Assembly (NCBI GenBank): GCA_965248855.1 | Contig: CBDFKQ010000006.1 | Span: 14,853-78,852, forward strand | Source of the DNA: CBDFKQ01 sp965248855 | GTDB lineage: Bacteria; Bacteroidota; Bacteroidia; Cytophagales; 172606-1 | DNA length: 64,000 nucleotides | Direction of reading: 5' to 3' | Shown here: positions 28,487 through 38,048 of the stretch, piece by piece | Layout of the letters: the number at the start of each line of letters is the position of its first letter | Position numbering within the stretch: the stretch's first letter is position 1 | The notes under the pieces: model-generated | What the model was told of the DNA's origin: nothing | Database searches by the model: none | Seen by the model: the letters and a program-made list of their open reading frames with translations, nothing else | Program-made: the position numbers and the translations under genes

Positions 28487-30490
28487 TTAATTAGAAATAT
28501 TAAATGAAAAACTTAAATTCATAGAGGTGCCCGGCATTGCGTTTTTTAATACATTTGGATAAGTTGTATTAGTGATATTATTGACCTGAAGCATAAGATT
28601 AAATATTTTATCTTTTACTTTAAATATTTTATTAATGGAGCCATTAAAAATATAATAGGGTGGAAATGGATCACCGGAATGATCAAATGTGATATATCGC
28701 TCAGAATTATATAATCCCTGAAGATTTAAGTGCCAGCTTTTCCATATGAAAAATAAATTTGCATTTGCGGTATGCAATGGAACATAAATCATTTGCTTGC
28801 CAATAAAATCCCCGGAATATACACCATATATTTTCTGTTGGCTTGAATATGTATAAGCGTAAATGAAAGTTAATCCTGCAGAAAAACTGTTTTCAGAGTA
28901 TTTAAACGAAAAATTAATTTCTTTTCCTTTAATTAAAACCTGTTGAAGGTTTTCGACATGATACTTTTTATCAGGATTCCAATAAACCCAATTATTGATT
29001 AAATTATTATAATAAGTACCGCCAAGTTTAATTTGTACTCTTTCATTTTTAAAAGATACTTCAATACCGGTTTCTTTATTAAAACCGGCTTCCGGTTTTA
29101 TATTCGGGTCGCCTAAGCCTCTCCAATATCTTTCGTTAAGAGTGGGTAAACGGTAACTTTTTGAAATATTTCCTTTAAAAGCAAATTGAAAATATTTATC
29201 AAAATTTAAATTATATGCAATCCCTGCTGAAGGAGTAAAAGGTACTTTATAGTGTGTAGAGAAAGCTTGACGAAGATTGAGAGAAAAACTTAAGTCTTTT
29301 TTTATTGTAAGTCGGGTTAATGAATATAAATCCAGACGGTTTTCGTGAGTTGAATCCTTATTTATATACCCATCTACATTTGCTTTATAATGCGTACCCT
29401 CGCCACCTATTTTTGAATTCAATTGGAAAAAATCATTTTTAAAATTCGGGATGTATTCATATTCGAACCTTAAAATATATTTATCGGTAATAGTTTTTGA
29501 AGGATTATTAAAATCTCCCTTACCATAATTTATAATATCTCTTATAAAACCCGCCTTTATTAAAAAGTTTTTAATTTGAGCATTACCTAAAAACCGGTAG
29601 GCGGAAGTTTGTGTAATTTCCCTCGCATCAATATTTGATGGATTAACAGTTAATTTATTATCTGCCAACCAAATATTTAATGAAAAGAGAAATCCTTTGG
29701 CGTTTTTCCAAAATAAATCATGAGTAAAACCCTTTTGATAGGTTTGAGATAATTGAACAGGATAAACATTGCCTTTCCAATCGCTTCTTTTATAATATGG
29801 AAATTGATTGTTCCAAAAATTTCCATAAAACTGTGTTTTGCCGGATAATTGATTACCCGGTTTAAATGTTTTATTAAATTTCCAGCCGGTTTGACCCTGG
29901 TAATTATTAAAACTACCCAATTGCCATGCACCGGACCATACATTGTTTTTTATATTGAATTGCGGATTTGAATTTAAAAGTATACTCCCTCCTATTGCAT
30001 CAGTACCAACACAACTTGCAGAAGAACCATACTGAATTGAAATTTGATCAAAACCGTTAACAGGAATAGTTGAAAAATCTGTTTGACCTAAAGAGGGTGA
30101 ATTAATATTTATACCATTCCAAAGTAAAGAAGTATGATTTGCTGAAGTACCTCTAAATGAAATTGTTGCTAGTTGACCCGCTCCATAACTTTTAATTGAA
30201 ATGGAAGATTGGTATTGCAAAAAATCTGCAAGGGTACGAAATTGTGATACTGCCAAAGTTGCAGAATCTATTTTTTCTATTTTTAAGCCCGACATAAACC
30301 TGTCCGGCGATTTTGCGATTACTTTAACTTCGTTTAATTGAATAGTTGTTGAATCATTATTGAGTTTTTGAGCAAGGGTTATATTACATAATAAAATTCC
30401 GCAAAAACCGGGAAAAATATTTCTTGCAAATTTCTTCAATACTTTAAAATCATAAATAAATTTATGATCATTATAATGTATGAATTTCAA
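28487..30490 (-). CDS. BtuB-like TonB-dependent outer membrane receptor
   Basis: 667 residues. A signal peptide lies unusually far in (hydrophobic residues about 26-40, ending LAQ), so the true start may be later than the ATG at 30490. The plug domain has the TonB-box-like QLNEVKVIAK and FRGTSANHTSLLWNGIN, followed by IQYGSSASCVGTDAIGGSILL. A 22-strand barrel ends with the aromatic-terminal LSFSFNISN. The cobalamin riboswitch immediately upstream makes vitamin B12 or another corrinoid the likely substrate. Confidence 0.93.
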   Translation of the reverse strand: MKFIHYNDHKFIYDFKVLKKFARNIFPGFCGILLCNITLAQKLNNDSTTIQLNEVKVIAKSPDRFMSGLKIEKIDSATLAVSQFRTLADFLQYQSSISIKSYGAGQLATISFRGTSANHTSLLWNGININSPSLGQTDFSTIPVNGFDQISIQYGSSASCVGTDAIGGSILLNSNPQFNIKNNVWSGAWQLGSFNNYQGQTGWKFNKTFKPGNQLSGKTQFYGNFWNNQFPYYKRSDWKGNVYPVQLSQTYQKGFTHDLFWKNAKGFLFSLNIWLADNKLTVNPSNIDAREITQTSAYRFLGNAQIKNFLIKAGFIRDIINYGKGDFNNPSKTITDKYILRFEYEYIPNFKNDFFQLNSKIGGEGTHYKANVDGYINKDSTHENRLDLYSLTRLTIKKDLSFSLNLRQAFSTHYKVPFTPSAGIAYNLNFDKYFQFAFKGNISKSYRLPTLNERYWRGLGDPNIKPEAGFNKETGIEVSFKNERVQIKLGGTYYNNLINNWVYWNPDKKYHVENLQQVLIKGKEINFSFKYSENSFSAGLTFIYAYTYSSQQKIYGVYSGDFIGKQMIYVPLHTANANLFFIWKSWHLNLQGLYNSERYITFDHSGDPFPPYYIFNGSINKIFKVKDKIFNLMLQVNNITNTTYPNVLKNAMPGTSMNLSFSFNISN

Positions 30491-30570
30491 AACTTAAACA
30501 AAAATGATTGACAGTAAACGACCGCTCAATAACCATCTATCCTCCGTAGATAATATTAAGAATCATAAAA

Positions 30571-30742
30571 GGCAGGTCTCCTGACTTGTTCTATCATTTC
30601 CAACCTTCCCGAAAACTTATTCAGTGGTATGCAGATGAAATGATTTTTTATAGAACTTACAGTTGCGGGGACAGTTCCGGAATTTAAAACCGGATTCCCA
30701 TTTAAGCTTTCAGGTTTGTAGAACAAACATTAAGCACCATTT
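30571..30742 (-). promoter_or_regulatory. Cobalamin (AdoCbl) riboswitch
   Basis: Reading the minus strand the element starts GGTGCTTAATG. It contains the conserved core GGGAATCCGG and CCGGAACTGTCCCCGCAACTG (B12 box; quoted in parts) and ends with AAGTCAGGAGACCTGCC. All core blocks of the cobalamin family are present in order. It precedes the BtuB-like receptor by about 80 bases and should reduce its expression when cobalamin is plentiful. Confidence 0.95.
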
Positions 30743-30872
30743 ATTTGCAAATGTAATAAAAAAACCAACGTTTCAATAAAATTAATTTTTAAACCGAATA
30801 AGAAATTATGCTCTACTTATAAAACTAAAATTATATTTAAACTTTAATCAACAATTATTAAAATAATTTTTC

Positions 30873-31739
30873 ATGAGAAAAACGATATTAATATTTAGTA
30901 TAATTTATTTAACATTACTTAATTCATCTTTTGCTCAAAAGAAACACAACCACTCATTACTTTGGGAAATTACCGGAAAGGGTTTAAAAACACCTTCTTA
31001 TTTATTTGGAACCATTCATGCTATTTGCCCTGAAGATTTAATTATCTCTGAATTAATTAAAAATAAAATATCGAATTCTGATCAAATGTATTTAGAAATA
31101 GATATGGACGATCCATCATTGATGTTAAATTCTATCCGGGGTATGACGATGAAGGATGGAAATAATTTAAAAAAATTATTAAGTGAAGAGGATTACAAAA
31201 TTGTAAATAATTACTTTAAAGATTCAATCGGCTTTGATTTAGGAAGGATGGGAACAGCAAAACCGATACTTATTTCCGCTTTTTTATATGGAAAAATGCT
31301 TGGTTGTAAAATGCCTTCTGCCTTCGACGTTTCATTAATGCAAGAAGCAAAGAGTAAGAAAAAAGAAATTTTTGGATTAGAAACTTTACAGGAGCAGATG
31401 GATGTATTTGATAAAATTCCTTATAAAAAACAGGCAGAAATGCTTGTCGAAATGATTAAAGATTTTAAAAAATCATCTTTAGAATTAAAAAAATTGCTTA
31501 AAGATTATAAAGAACAGGATTTGGATAAACTTTATGCCGATATGCAAAATAGTAGTGACGGAATACAGGATTATCAAAAAGATTTACTTTCTGTGAGAAA
31601 TAAAAAGTGGATTCCTATAATTGAAAAACAAATAAAAGAAAAATCAACTTTTTTTGCTTTTGGGGCAGCTCATCTTGCGGGTAAAGATGGTGTTATACAA
31701 CTATTAAGAAAAAAAGGGTTTAAGGTAAAACCGATATAA
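30873..31739 (+). CDS. TraB/GumN family protein
   Basis: 288 residues with a signal peptide (about 1-21, ending FAQ). The TraB/GumN signature is LLWEITGKGLKTPSYLFGTIH (N-terminal GTIH near residue 48; quoted by edges). The C-terminal FAFGAAHLAGKDGVIQLLRKKG is the second conserved GxxH motif. The family is related to Tiki-type metalloproteases with conserved GxxH and Glu ligands, all present here. Exported, monocistronic, substrate unknown. Confidence 0.9.
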   Translation: MRKTILIFSIIYLTLLNSSFAQKKHNHSLLWEITGKGLKTPSYLFGTIHAICPEDLIISELIKNKISNSDQMYLEIDMDDPSLMLNSIRGMTMKDGNNLKKLLSEEDYKIVNNYFKDSIGFDLGRMGTAKPILISAFLYGKMLGCKMPSAFDVSLMQEAKSKKKEIFGLETLQEQMDVFDKIPYKKQAEMLVEMIKDFKKSSLELKKLLKDYKEQDLDKLYADMQNSSDGIQDYQKDLLSVRNKKWIPIIEKQIKEKSTFFAFGAAHLAGKDGVIQLLRKKGFKVKPI

Positions 31740-31740
31740 T

Positions 31741-31789
31741 ATTTCATTTTAATCATCCGATTTAAAAAACCGGATGATTAAAATGAAAT
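31741..31789. terminator. Bidirectional terminator, 19-base perfect arms
   Basis: 31741-31759 and 31771-31789 are exact inverted repeats (ATTTCATTTTAATCATCCG and complement) with an 11-base loop, between the convergent TraB and HAMP-GAF genes. Confidence 0.8.
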
Positions 31790-31794
31790 AATGT

Positions 31795-33516
31795 TTAGCC
31801 TTTCATTTCAACTTCCTGTAAATCAATCACTCCTGCCCTTCTGGCATCAAAAGATTTTTCGGTGGGGGGAGTAAATCTTTTTTGTTTCATTGTGGTGATT
31901 AGCTTTTTATTAATTTCATTAATTTTTGTAAGAGCTAAAGTAAAGGCAATTTGCTCAGCCAGTTTTTCAATAAAATCAATTTCAAATTGAGCGTAAACTT
32001 TTAAAGAAGCGATTTCAATTACACCTTCCACTTCCTGATCGGCAAGAAGTGGTATAATTAATAAAGAATTAGGTTTGCACTCTCCCAAACCTGTTGAAAT
32101 TTTAAAATAACTATCCGGGATTGTAGTAATTAATTTGGATTTTTTATCTTTCCATACAGCCCCAATTAAACCTTCCTCCTGATGAAAACGAATTTTATCG
32201 AATGATTTTTCATCCAAACCATATCCTGCTACTCTTACCATTGACCATTCTTGTTTAAATTCATCCATTTCCCGCATATAAATGGCACCAATCTGTGCCT
32301 CCATGTATTTGGCAATTTCCGAAAGTATAACTTTACATTTACTTTCTACATCATTATGTTGGATACGGAGTAAATCACCTATATTTGTAATGCCTTCACT
32401 TTGCCATCTTCTATTTTTATCATCAAGAGCCACAATTTCTAATTGATTGTTTTGCTCTTTTATTTGTGAGATATTTATTTGTATGCGCTCTAACATTTTT
32501 TGAAGATTTATTGCAAGGCTACCAAATTCATCTTTTTTATTTTCCAAAGAAGCTAATGCAAGCTTAGATTTTGGATTATTAATAGCATCAACCGTTTGGA
32601 CGATTTTATCCAATTTTACAATTGGCTTAGAAATATATCTTGCAAAATAAAAAGCACTTATCCCTCCAATTACAAACAACAAACCCATTGATATAAAAAT
32701 ACCCGATTGAAATTTATTTGCTAAAACAGATACATAATTATTTAATTCGGCATGGATAACGGCTACTTCAGGTTCAATTTTTGATGTAATTTCCTTAATT
32801 TCTCCTCTGATACCATCATTTTCACTCAAGCCAATTGTTTTTTCAATTTCAACAATTTCATTAAAACTTTTTTCGTAGGATAAAAGTGTAATTTCACTTT
32901 CTGAATCTGGTTTAAGTTTTTCCTCCCCGATTAAAATTTCATCGTGAAGTTTTTTAACATAAGATAAATCCTTTCGCAATAAAAAATCTTTTTCGTGTCT
33001 TCTTAAAGTTAAGACCATAAGTTTATCTATATCTTTTCTTTTTTCAAGGTTATGTGCAGCCTCGCGCATATTTCCTTCCAAACCAAAATCTTTATAACCT
33101 CGTTTAATTACCAATTCTGTTAATTCAACAAAGCTCTTTTCATATTTATCTGTTGATAAACGAATGTTGTTTAATTTATCTTTTAATGAATGGGTTTGAA
33201 CAGCTTCTTCTTTTAACAAATTATTCAATAACAATCTTATTGAATTGATATCTGATTTAAAGTTTGAAATATTTTTGCTATTGCCCGATTTAAAAAATTC
33301 CGGATTTCTGGTATCAAAAAGAAAGAATTGGTTTTCACTCTTTTTGGCGTGAAAGGTAAGTGTACTTAAATGTTCAACCCGCAATAAAGTATCATACAGG
33401 TGCCTGATATTATTCATATAATACCAAAAGAAACCGGCCATCAATAACATTATAATTAAAAACGAGGAAAAAATTAAATAGAGTCTGTAGCGGACGCTAA
33501 TAAATTTAAAAAGCAT
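31795..33516 (-). CDS. Membrane HAMP-GAF sensor protein without an output domain
   Basis: 573 residues. Transmembrane segment 1 at about 11-31, a helical periplasmic sensor of about 235 residues (four-helix-bundle like), transmembrane segment 2 at about 270-292, and HAMP (ISKPIVKLDKIVQ, about 294-350). A short coiled coil and a GAF domain (about 375-530, with LLIIPLLADQEVEGVIEIAS) follow. There is no kinase, cyclase or methyl-accepting domain, so it probably modulates a partner kinase. Related proteins are often next to hybrid kinases; none is adjacent here. Confidence 0.82.
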   Translation of the reverse strand: MLFKFISVRYRLYLIFSSFLIIMLLMAGFFWYYMNNIRHLYDTLLRVEHLSTLTFHAKKSENQFFLFDTRNPEFFKSGNSKNISNFKSDINSIRLLLNNLLKEEAVQTHSLKDKLNNIRLSTDKYEKSFVELTELVIKRGYKDFGLEGNMREAAHNLEKRKDIDKLMVLTLRRHEKDFLLRKDLSYVKKLHDEILIGEEKLKPDSESEITLLSYEKSFNEIVEIEKTIGLSENDGIRGEIKEITSKIEPEVAVIHAELNNYVSVLANKFQSGIFISMGLLFVIGGISAFYFARYISKPIVKLDKIVQTVDAINNPKSKLALASLENKKDEFGSLAINLQKMLERIQINISQIKEQNNQLEIVALDDKNRRWQSEGITNIGDLLRIQHNDVESKCKVILSEIAKYMEAQIGAIYMREMDEFKQEWSMVRVAGYGLDEKSFDKIRFHQEEGLIGAVWKDKKSKLITTIPDSYFKISTGLGECKPNSLLIIPLLADQEVEGVIEIASLKVYAQFEIDFIEKLAEQIAFTLALTKINEINKKLITTMKQKRFTPPTEKSFDARRAGVIDLQEVEMKG

Positions 33517-33730
33517 ATAACCAGAAAAAAATAAATTAGAATATTTTAAAAATTGATCTGGTTTGAAATAATTAATCGTAAAATTAATTCAGGAAGTGTT
33601 TTAAAAATAGCAGAAAAAATTATTTAACATAATGATAATGCAGTAATGAATTTAAATTTAAAGTTTGATTTAAAGTTTCTGATTATATCAATTTATCTTT
33701 ACCAAAATTTCAAGGATAACTCCCTTGCGT

Positions 33731-35299
33731 ATGAAAAAAAATATCGATTTTATTTTATCTCCGGAAATAGCATTTGATAAGCCGGCATTTGAAGATTATG
33801 TTTTAAAAACTATAGATTTCCCATCGGCGCCGGTTACCATTCGCCCAATACGAAGGTCGATAGATGCACGTTCAAGGCAAATAAAAGTAAATATCAATGC
33901 AGATATTTACATTGGTGAAAATGCACCTGCAAAACTTAATTATGATAAAAATAAACTAAAAAATGTATCCAATGCACCGCAGGCTTTAGTTATTGGAGCA
34001 GGGCCCGGAGGAATTTTTGCAGGATTACGATTAATTGAATTGGGAATAAAACCAATATTGATTGAAAGGGGAAAAGATGTAAGAGCCAGAAGGCGCGACC
34101 TCGCTGCACTTACGGATCATATTGTAAATCCGGAAAGTAATTATTGTTTTGGAGAGGGTGGCGCCGGAACTTATTCTGACGGAAAATTATATACAAGATC
34201 AAAAAAAAGAGGTGATGTTAGAAGGGTTTTAGAAATTTTAACCGATCATGGAGCAACTGAAGATATTTTAGTTGATGCACATCCTCACATCGGTACAAAT
34301 AAATTACCCGGCGTTGTTGCCGGCATGCGCGAAACGATTATCAATTGCGGAGGGGAAGTTTTATTTGATACAAAAGTTGTAGGGTTGATTAAAGATAATG
34401 ATGAGTTAAAAGGAATAATAACTTCGGCAGGCGAAAAAATATATGGAATAGGTGTAATTTTAGCCACAGGGCACTCGGCACGCGATATTTTTGAAATGTT
34501 GCATAACAATAAAATTTATATTGAGGCCAAACCTTATGCAATGGGAGTAAGAGTTGAACACCAACAATCTTTTATCGACCAGCTTCAATATAAAATTTCT
34601 CCACGCAGTAATTATTTGCCTGCTGCCTCTTACAATTGGGTAGAACAAATTAATTATGAAAATTCATCAAGGGGTGTTTTTTCTTTTTGCATGTGCCCGG
34701 GTGGTTTTATTGTTCCTTCTGCCACTGCACCAGGCGAAATAGTTGTAAACGGTATGTCGCCATCCAGAAGAGACAGTAAATTTTCAAATTCAGGTATTGT
34801 TATGTCTGTTGAAGAAAATGATTGGAAACATTTAATTAAAGATTATGGTGTTTTTGCCGGATTGGAATTACAAAAACAATTAGAAAAAAAAGCTTGTGAA
34901 ATTGCAGGCGGCAATCAAACCGCACCGGCGCAATTAATGTTGGATTTTGTAAATGAAAAAGTTTCAAATCAATTATTACCCACATCATATCAGCCCGGTT
35001 TAAAATCTGTCCGGATGGCAGATGTGCTGCCCAAAAATATGTCGTATAGAATTAAAGAAGCTTTTAAAAAAATCGATACAAAAATGAAAGGCTATTTAAG
35101 CAATGAAGCACAAATTGTTGGAGTAGAAAGCCGTACTTCATCTCCCATCCGCATTCCGCGCGATAAAGAAACCTTTGAACACGTTCAACTAAAACGATTA
35201 TTTCCTTGCGGAGAAGGCGCCGGTTATGCCGGAGGAATAGTTTCTGCTGCCATGGATGGAGAAAGATGTGCTGAAAATTTGGTAATGCTTTATGGTTAA
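33731..35299 (+). CDS. FAD-dependent dehydrogenase, COG2509 type
   Basis: 522 residues from the ATG at 33731; an upstream TTG adds two residues only. The N-terminal 90 residues form the small domain usual in this family. The FAD-binding ALVIGAGPGGIFAGLRLIE (about 88-106) follows, then FGEGGAGTYSDGKLYTRSKK and the C-terminal FPCGEGAGYAGGIVSAAMDG. The family of uncharacterised FAD-utilising dehydrogenases is widespread; the substrate is not known. Cytoplasmic and monocistronic. Confidence 0.88.
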   Translation: MKKNIDFILSPEIAFDKPAFEDYVLKTIDFPSAPVTIRPIRRSIDARSRQIKVNINADIYIGENAPAKLNYDKNKLKNVSNAPQALVIGAGPGGIFAGLRLIELGIKPILIERGKDVRARRRDLAALTDHIVNPESNYCFGEGGAGTYSDGKLYTRSKKRGDVRRVLEILTDHGATEDILVDAHPHIGTNKLPGVVAGMRETIINCGGEVLFDTKVVGLIKDNDELKGIITSAGEKIYGIGVILATGHSARDIFEMLHNNKIYIEAKPYAMGVRVEHQQSFIDQLQYKISPRSNYLPAASYNWVEQINYENSSRGVFSFCMCPGGFIVPSATAPGEIVVNGMSPSRRDSKFSNSGIVMSVEENDWKHLIKDYGVFAGLELQKQLEKKACEIAGGNQTAPAQLMLDFVNEKVSNQLLPTSYQPGLKSVRMADVLPKNMSYRIKEAFKKIDTKMKGYLSNEAQIVGVESRTSSPIRIPRDKETFEHVQLKRLFPCGEGAGYAGGIVSAAMDGERCAENLVMLYG

Positions 35300-35646
35300 A
35301 TAAAAACTTATCAATTTAAGTGGCAAAGGTTTATTTTTTTTCCACGATGCTGCTGCTGCATTAATTTGGAGGCCTAGGAGGTGAAAGAAATAATGATTGC
35401 TGACATTGCCTGTGATGAATGAAAGTATAAATTTATTATGGAACTTTTCAAATCGTCAGATACATCAATTTAAATACGAATAATGCTTATTTATTTTATC
35501 CGCTTGTATTAAGTAGAACAACCAACTATCTTGCCTCTTTAACTATCTTTAGGCACTCTATAGCTTTAAAGGTAAAAAATTAATAGGGTATATTTGGCTA
35601 CTTTTTAATCATCTTTATATCAAAGGATTGGTGACCCTAGACAATT

Positions 35647-35691
35647 CCTATAATGGCCACTTTTGGACAAAGTGTGATTAAAAAAATTTAA
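35647..35691 (+). pseudogene. Possible relic of a metallopeptidase-lipoprotein 3' end
   Basis: The plus-strand codons just before a TAA read SYNGHFWTKCD. The last residues of the lipoprotein ending at 43821 read AYNGKFGTKCN, and most of the 33 bases are identical. Upstream the frame reaches a TAG after about 40 codons with no start and no further similarity. It is probably a left-over of another copy of the effector gene. The rest of the 490-base gap 35300-35790 shows nothing else but a 10-base inverted repeat at 35707-35734. Confidence 0.4.
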
Positions 35692-35792
35692 AAGGATCCA
35701 CCATTAGTGATTTAATCGAAAAGAATTAAATCACGGGTAGGATTTTCATCTTCCCCCTGATTTCAAACTTTATTTGGCAGTTAGTCATTTTT

Positions 35793-36587
35793 TTACTCAC
35801 ACAAACTTTTATTTTTCGCATCTTCTTGCATGTCTTTTGCTTTCTTCGCTGCGTCTTCTGCTTGTTTCATCATATTATTGTAATCATCAGGAATATAACT
35901 TGAATTGTTACGAAAGCCATCATATAACAGATCTTTAACAGCTTGCAAACAGTATTCACAACTTTTGCCATAGTCTTCTATATTTCTGCAATCCACTTTA
36001 GTGCCGTTCTTCATGTTATTATTCATGATATCCAGTTTCTGGTTAATCTCTTGAAAATTGAGGTTGCATTTTGAAGTATAAGTACTAAGCCTGCTTTCGT
36101 AATAGCTTTTTGAACAATAATACACTCTCTTGTCTTGTATCTGCCTGCTTTTATGTCTGGACATCCTATCAATACTCTCGGCTACTTGGTTAATAGCCTG
36201 TTTGTGTTCATCGTCACCGTCTGCCCAGCATTTATCTTCCCTGTATTCTCTTGCTTCTTTACATTTTTTCGCTTTTTCCAGCATGATATCAAATACATCT
36301 ACCCATACCCTTCCGTCTTTTGCAAGGGATTCTTGGAACTCTGGGCTTGCATCTGGGGTCCATCCTGTTTCAAGACCTTTGCAATATTCGTCTACTTTTC
36401 CAGTAAGATCGTTTAAAGTCGACTGGTCGCATGTAGCACATTTCTGATCACCGTTTTTCAGAGTAACACAATAAAGCCCGCTTTCGCAAGGCATTTGTTT
36501 ACAACTTTCATTTACTTTTTTGAGTTGTGCATTACAATTGCCTATTATTACAAAAAGAACGATTGTACTAAGAAGTATATTTTTCAT
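35793..36587 (-). CDS. Secreted cysteine-rich hypothetical protein
   Basis: 264 residues with a clear signal peptide (1-20, ending CNAQ). The mature protein has about 16 cysteines. The N-terminal part SCKQMPCESGLYCVTLKNGDQKCATC resembles a small disulfide-knotted (dickkopf/colipase-like) module. The middle and C-terminal part is helical and charged, with a WADGDDEHKQAIN segment. It contains no recognised catalytic motif. It lies at the left border of the effector array. Export and oxidation in the periplasm are supported by the signal and cysteines; function is unknown. Confidence 0.68.
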   Translation of the reverse strand: MKNILLSTIVLFVIIGNCNAQLKKVNESCKQMPCESGLYCVTLKNGDQKCATCDQSTLNDLTGKVDEYCKGLETGWTPDASPEFQESLAKDGRVWVDVFDIMLEKAKKCKEAREYREDKCWADGDDEHKQAINQVAESIDRMSRHKSRQIQDKRVYYCSKSYYESRLSTYTSKCNLNFQEINQKLDIMNNNMKNGTKVDCRNIEDYGKSCEYCLQAVKDLLYDGFRNNSSYIPDDYNNMMKQAEDAAKKAKDMQEDAKNKSLCE

Positions 36588-36886
36588 TTGCTTAATTTTT
36601 TTGCCTACTCTTTTTCGCTTCTGAACTTCTTGTTCTTCGGGTACAGGATTTTCGGTTTACTCCTTCTTTTAAATAATAATGCAAGTTTTAAGGTAATTTT
36701 ATTAATTACCCAATGAGTAATCTGCCGGTTTTAGCAGGTATTTTTCTCGACTTACCTATTAATTTCTCTGGATAATAATATCATGTTCACTTGATAAGCT
36801 TTTAAAAAATATTTCTGCAATTTCAAAGCATGTATTGTCAACAATAATTTCTCACAAATATATTATTTATGAGAATTGATAACAAG

Positions 36887-36943
36887 CGTATAACTACGGT
36901 ATTTAATCCGTAGTTATACGGAATTTAACATCGTATTTATACG
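36887..36943. promoter_or_regulatory. Paired palindromes, possible operator
   Basis: 36887-36899 and 36908-36920 are perfect 13-base inverted repeats (CGTATAACTACGG and complement). They are followed by a shorter palindrome CGTATTTATACG at 36932-36943 that repeats the CGTATA/TATACG edge. No T-run follows, so a terminator is unlikely. It lies 300 bases upstream of the cysteine-rich gene. The remaining part of the 620-base gap 36588-37207 holds nothing recognisable. Confidence 0.45.
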
Positions 36944-37207
36944 GTGCTAAATTATTTATCAAGTAACCTACAAGCCCCACCCCCCTCTATTTTAGTATTC
37001 ACAATGAAATCCATTATGAAAAGCAGGACTGTGTCCGTAATAGTTTTAAGAAGAAATTTGTTAGGAATATAAAAAAATTACTGCCAAAAACACGCAGAAT
37101 TTTCTTTATCCCTACTGCTTTCCCTAAACCTAAAATGAAAATAAAATATCTATCATTCAAATAAATACTCTTTTTATTTTTAATTTGACCAAGGCATTAA
37201 ATTTAAA

Positions 37208-37738
37208 CTATGAAGCCATTTTGAAATATTCTTTCAAATATGCTTTTATGGATTGATGAACAGGGTTTTCTTCATCACTAAGCCTTTCCCACGAATTAAA
37301 AACACTTGTGTAGCGCAACTCAGGCTTATTTTCTTTTATTGTTTCTGCAAAACGAGGTTTTTGCACTTCAATATTGGCAATATCTTTTTCCAGTGCTATC
37401 AATGCCTGCCTTGTTTGCTCCAATTTACTTTGGTTAATTATAATTTTGGTAACATCAATTTTATTCTTACGCAAATTGAGTTTGAAAAGTTTGTATTCTG
37501 CTTTTGTTTTCCAAATCATTAATTTATCCGCTACTTTACCCTTTCCCGCTGCCGGAATAGCTGCGTTTAAAGAATTGATATTATCCTGCTCTTCAGCAAT
37601 TAAAGTATTTACAATTTCCAACTTGGTTAATGCTTTCCATATTCTGTATTCAAGCCTTGCAATAGTATAAATAAAATTCTTTTGCTTAAAAGTTAATTTC
37701 ATTAAAGCGTTTTCGATAGGAGAGAATAGGTTTTTCAT
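37208..37738 (-). CDS. Hypothetical coiled-coil protein (paralogue of the 2.6 kb gene)
   Basis: 176 residues, no signal peptide, almost entirely predicted helix with many Lys/Leu/Ile. The segment from NSLNAAIPAAGKG through AEYKLFKLNLRKNKIDVTK to INQSK aligns with the protein at 2623-3249. No domain known to me. It lies divergent from the first effector lipoprotein, with 310 bases between the starts, so shared regulation is conceivable. Confidence 0.62.
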   Translation of the reverse strand: MKNLFSPIENALMKLTFKQKNFIYTIARLEYRIWKALTKLEIVNTLIAEEQDNINSLNAAIPAAGKGKVADKLMIWKTKAEYKLFKLNLRKNKIDVTKIIINQSKLEQTRQALIALEKDIANIEVQKPRFAETIKENKPELRYTSVFNSWERLSDEENPVHQSIKAYLKEYFKMAS

Positions 37739-37810
37739 ATTTTTTTCGTCTTTTGTCTAATGTCTTTTGTCTAGAAATCTATTACATAAATTTCGTCATT
37801 TCGTTTCACA

Positions 37811-38048
37811 AAACCTAAATTATTGATATTTCGATATTGATAAAACGATAATTGGAATTTATTTAATTGCAATACTTTCCATAACTTTTTTACTTCGTTG
37901 GAAAAATATCCCGGACAAAAAAAAATCTATGTTTTTTATTTCTATAGTTTTTGCAATTAAAAATATCTTAGTTTGTAACCGGTAAGTATTTGTCCCGGTC
38001 AAATTACTTCACTCACAATTGATTCTCAAAATTATCAACCAATTCAAA
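37811..38048 (+). repeat. Duplicated leader of the effector lipoproteins (copy 1)
   Basis: From AAACCTAAATTATTGATATT to the start codon this stretch matches 41973-42210 almost base for base in blocks, including CTTCGTTGGAAAAATATCCC and CCGGTCAAATTACTTCAC. It belongs to the same duplication as the coding part and must hold the promoter of the effector gene. The first 43 bases also match the 17.03 and 62.93 kb repeats. Confidence 0.8.

Noticed and set aside
35707..35734. 10-base inverted repeat as terminator of the cysteine-rich gene
   Set aside because: No T-run follows on either strand; left unassigned.
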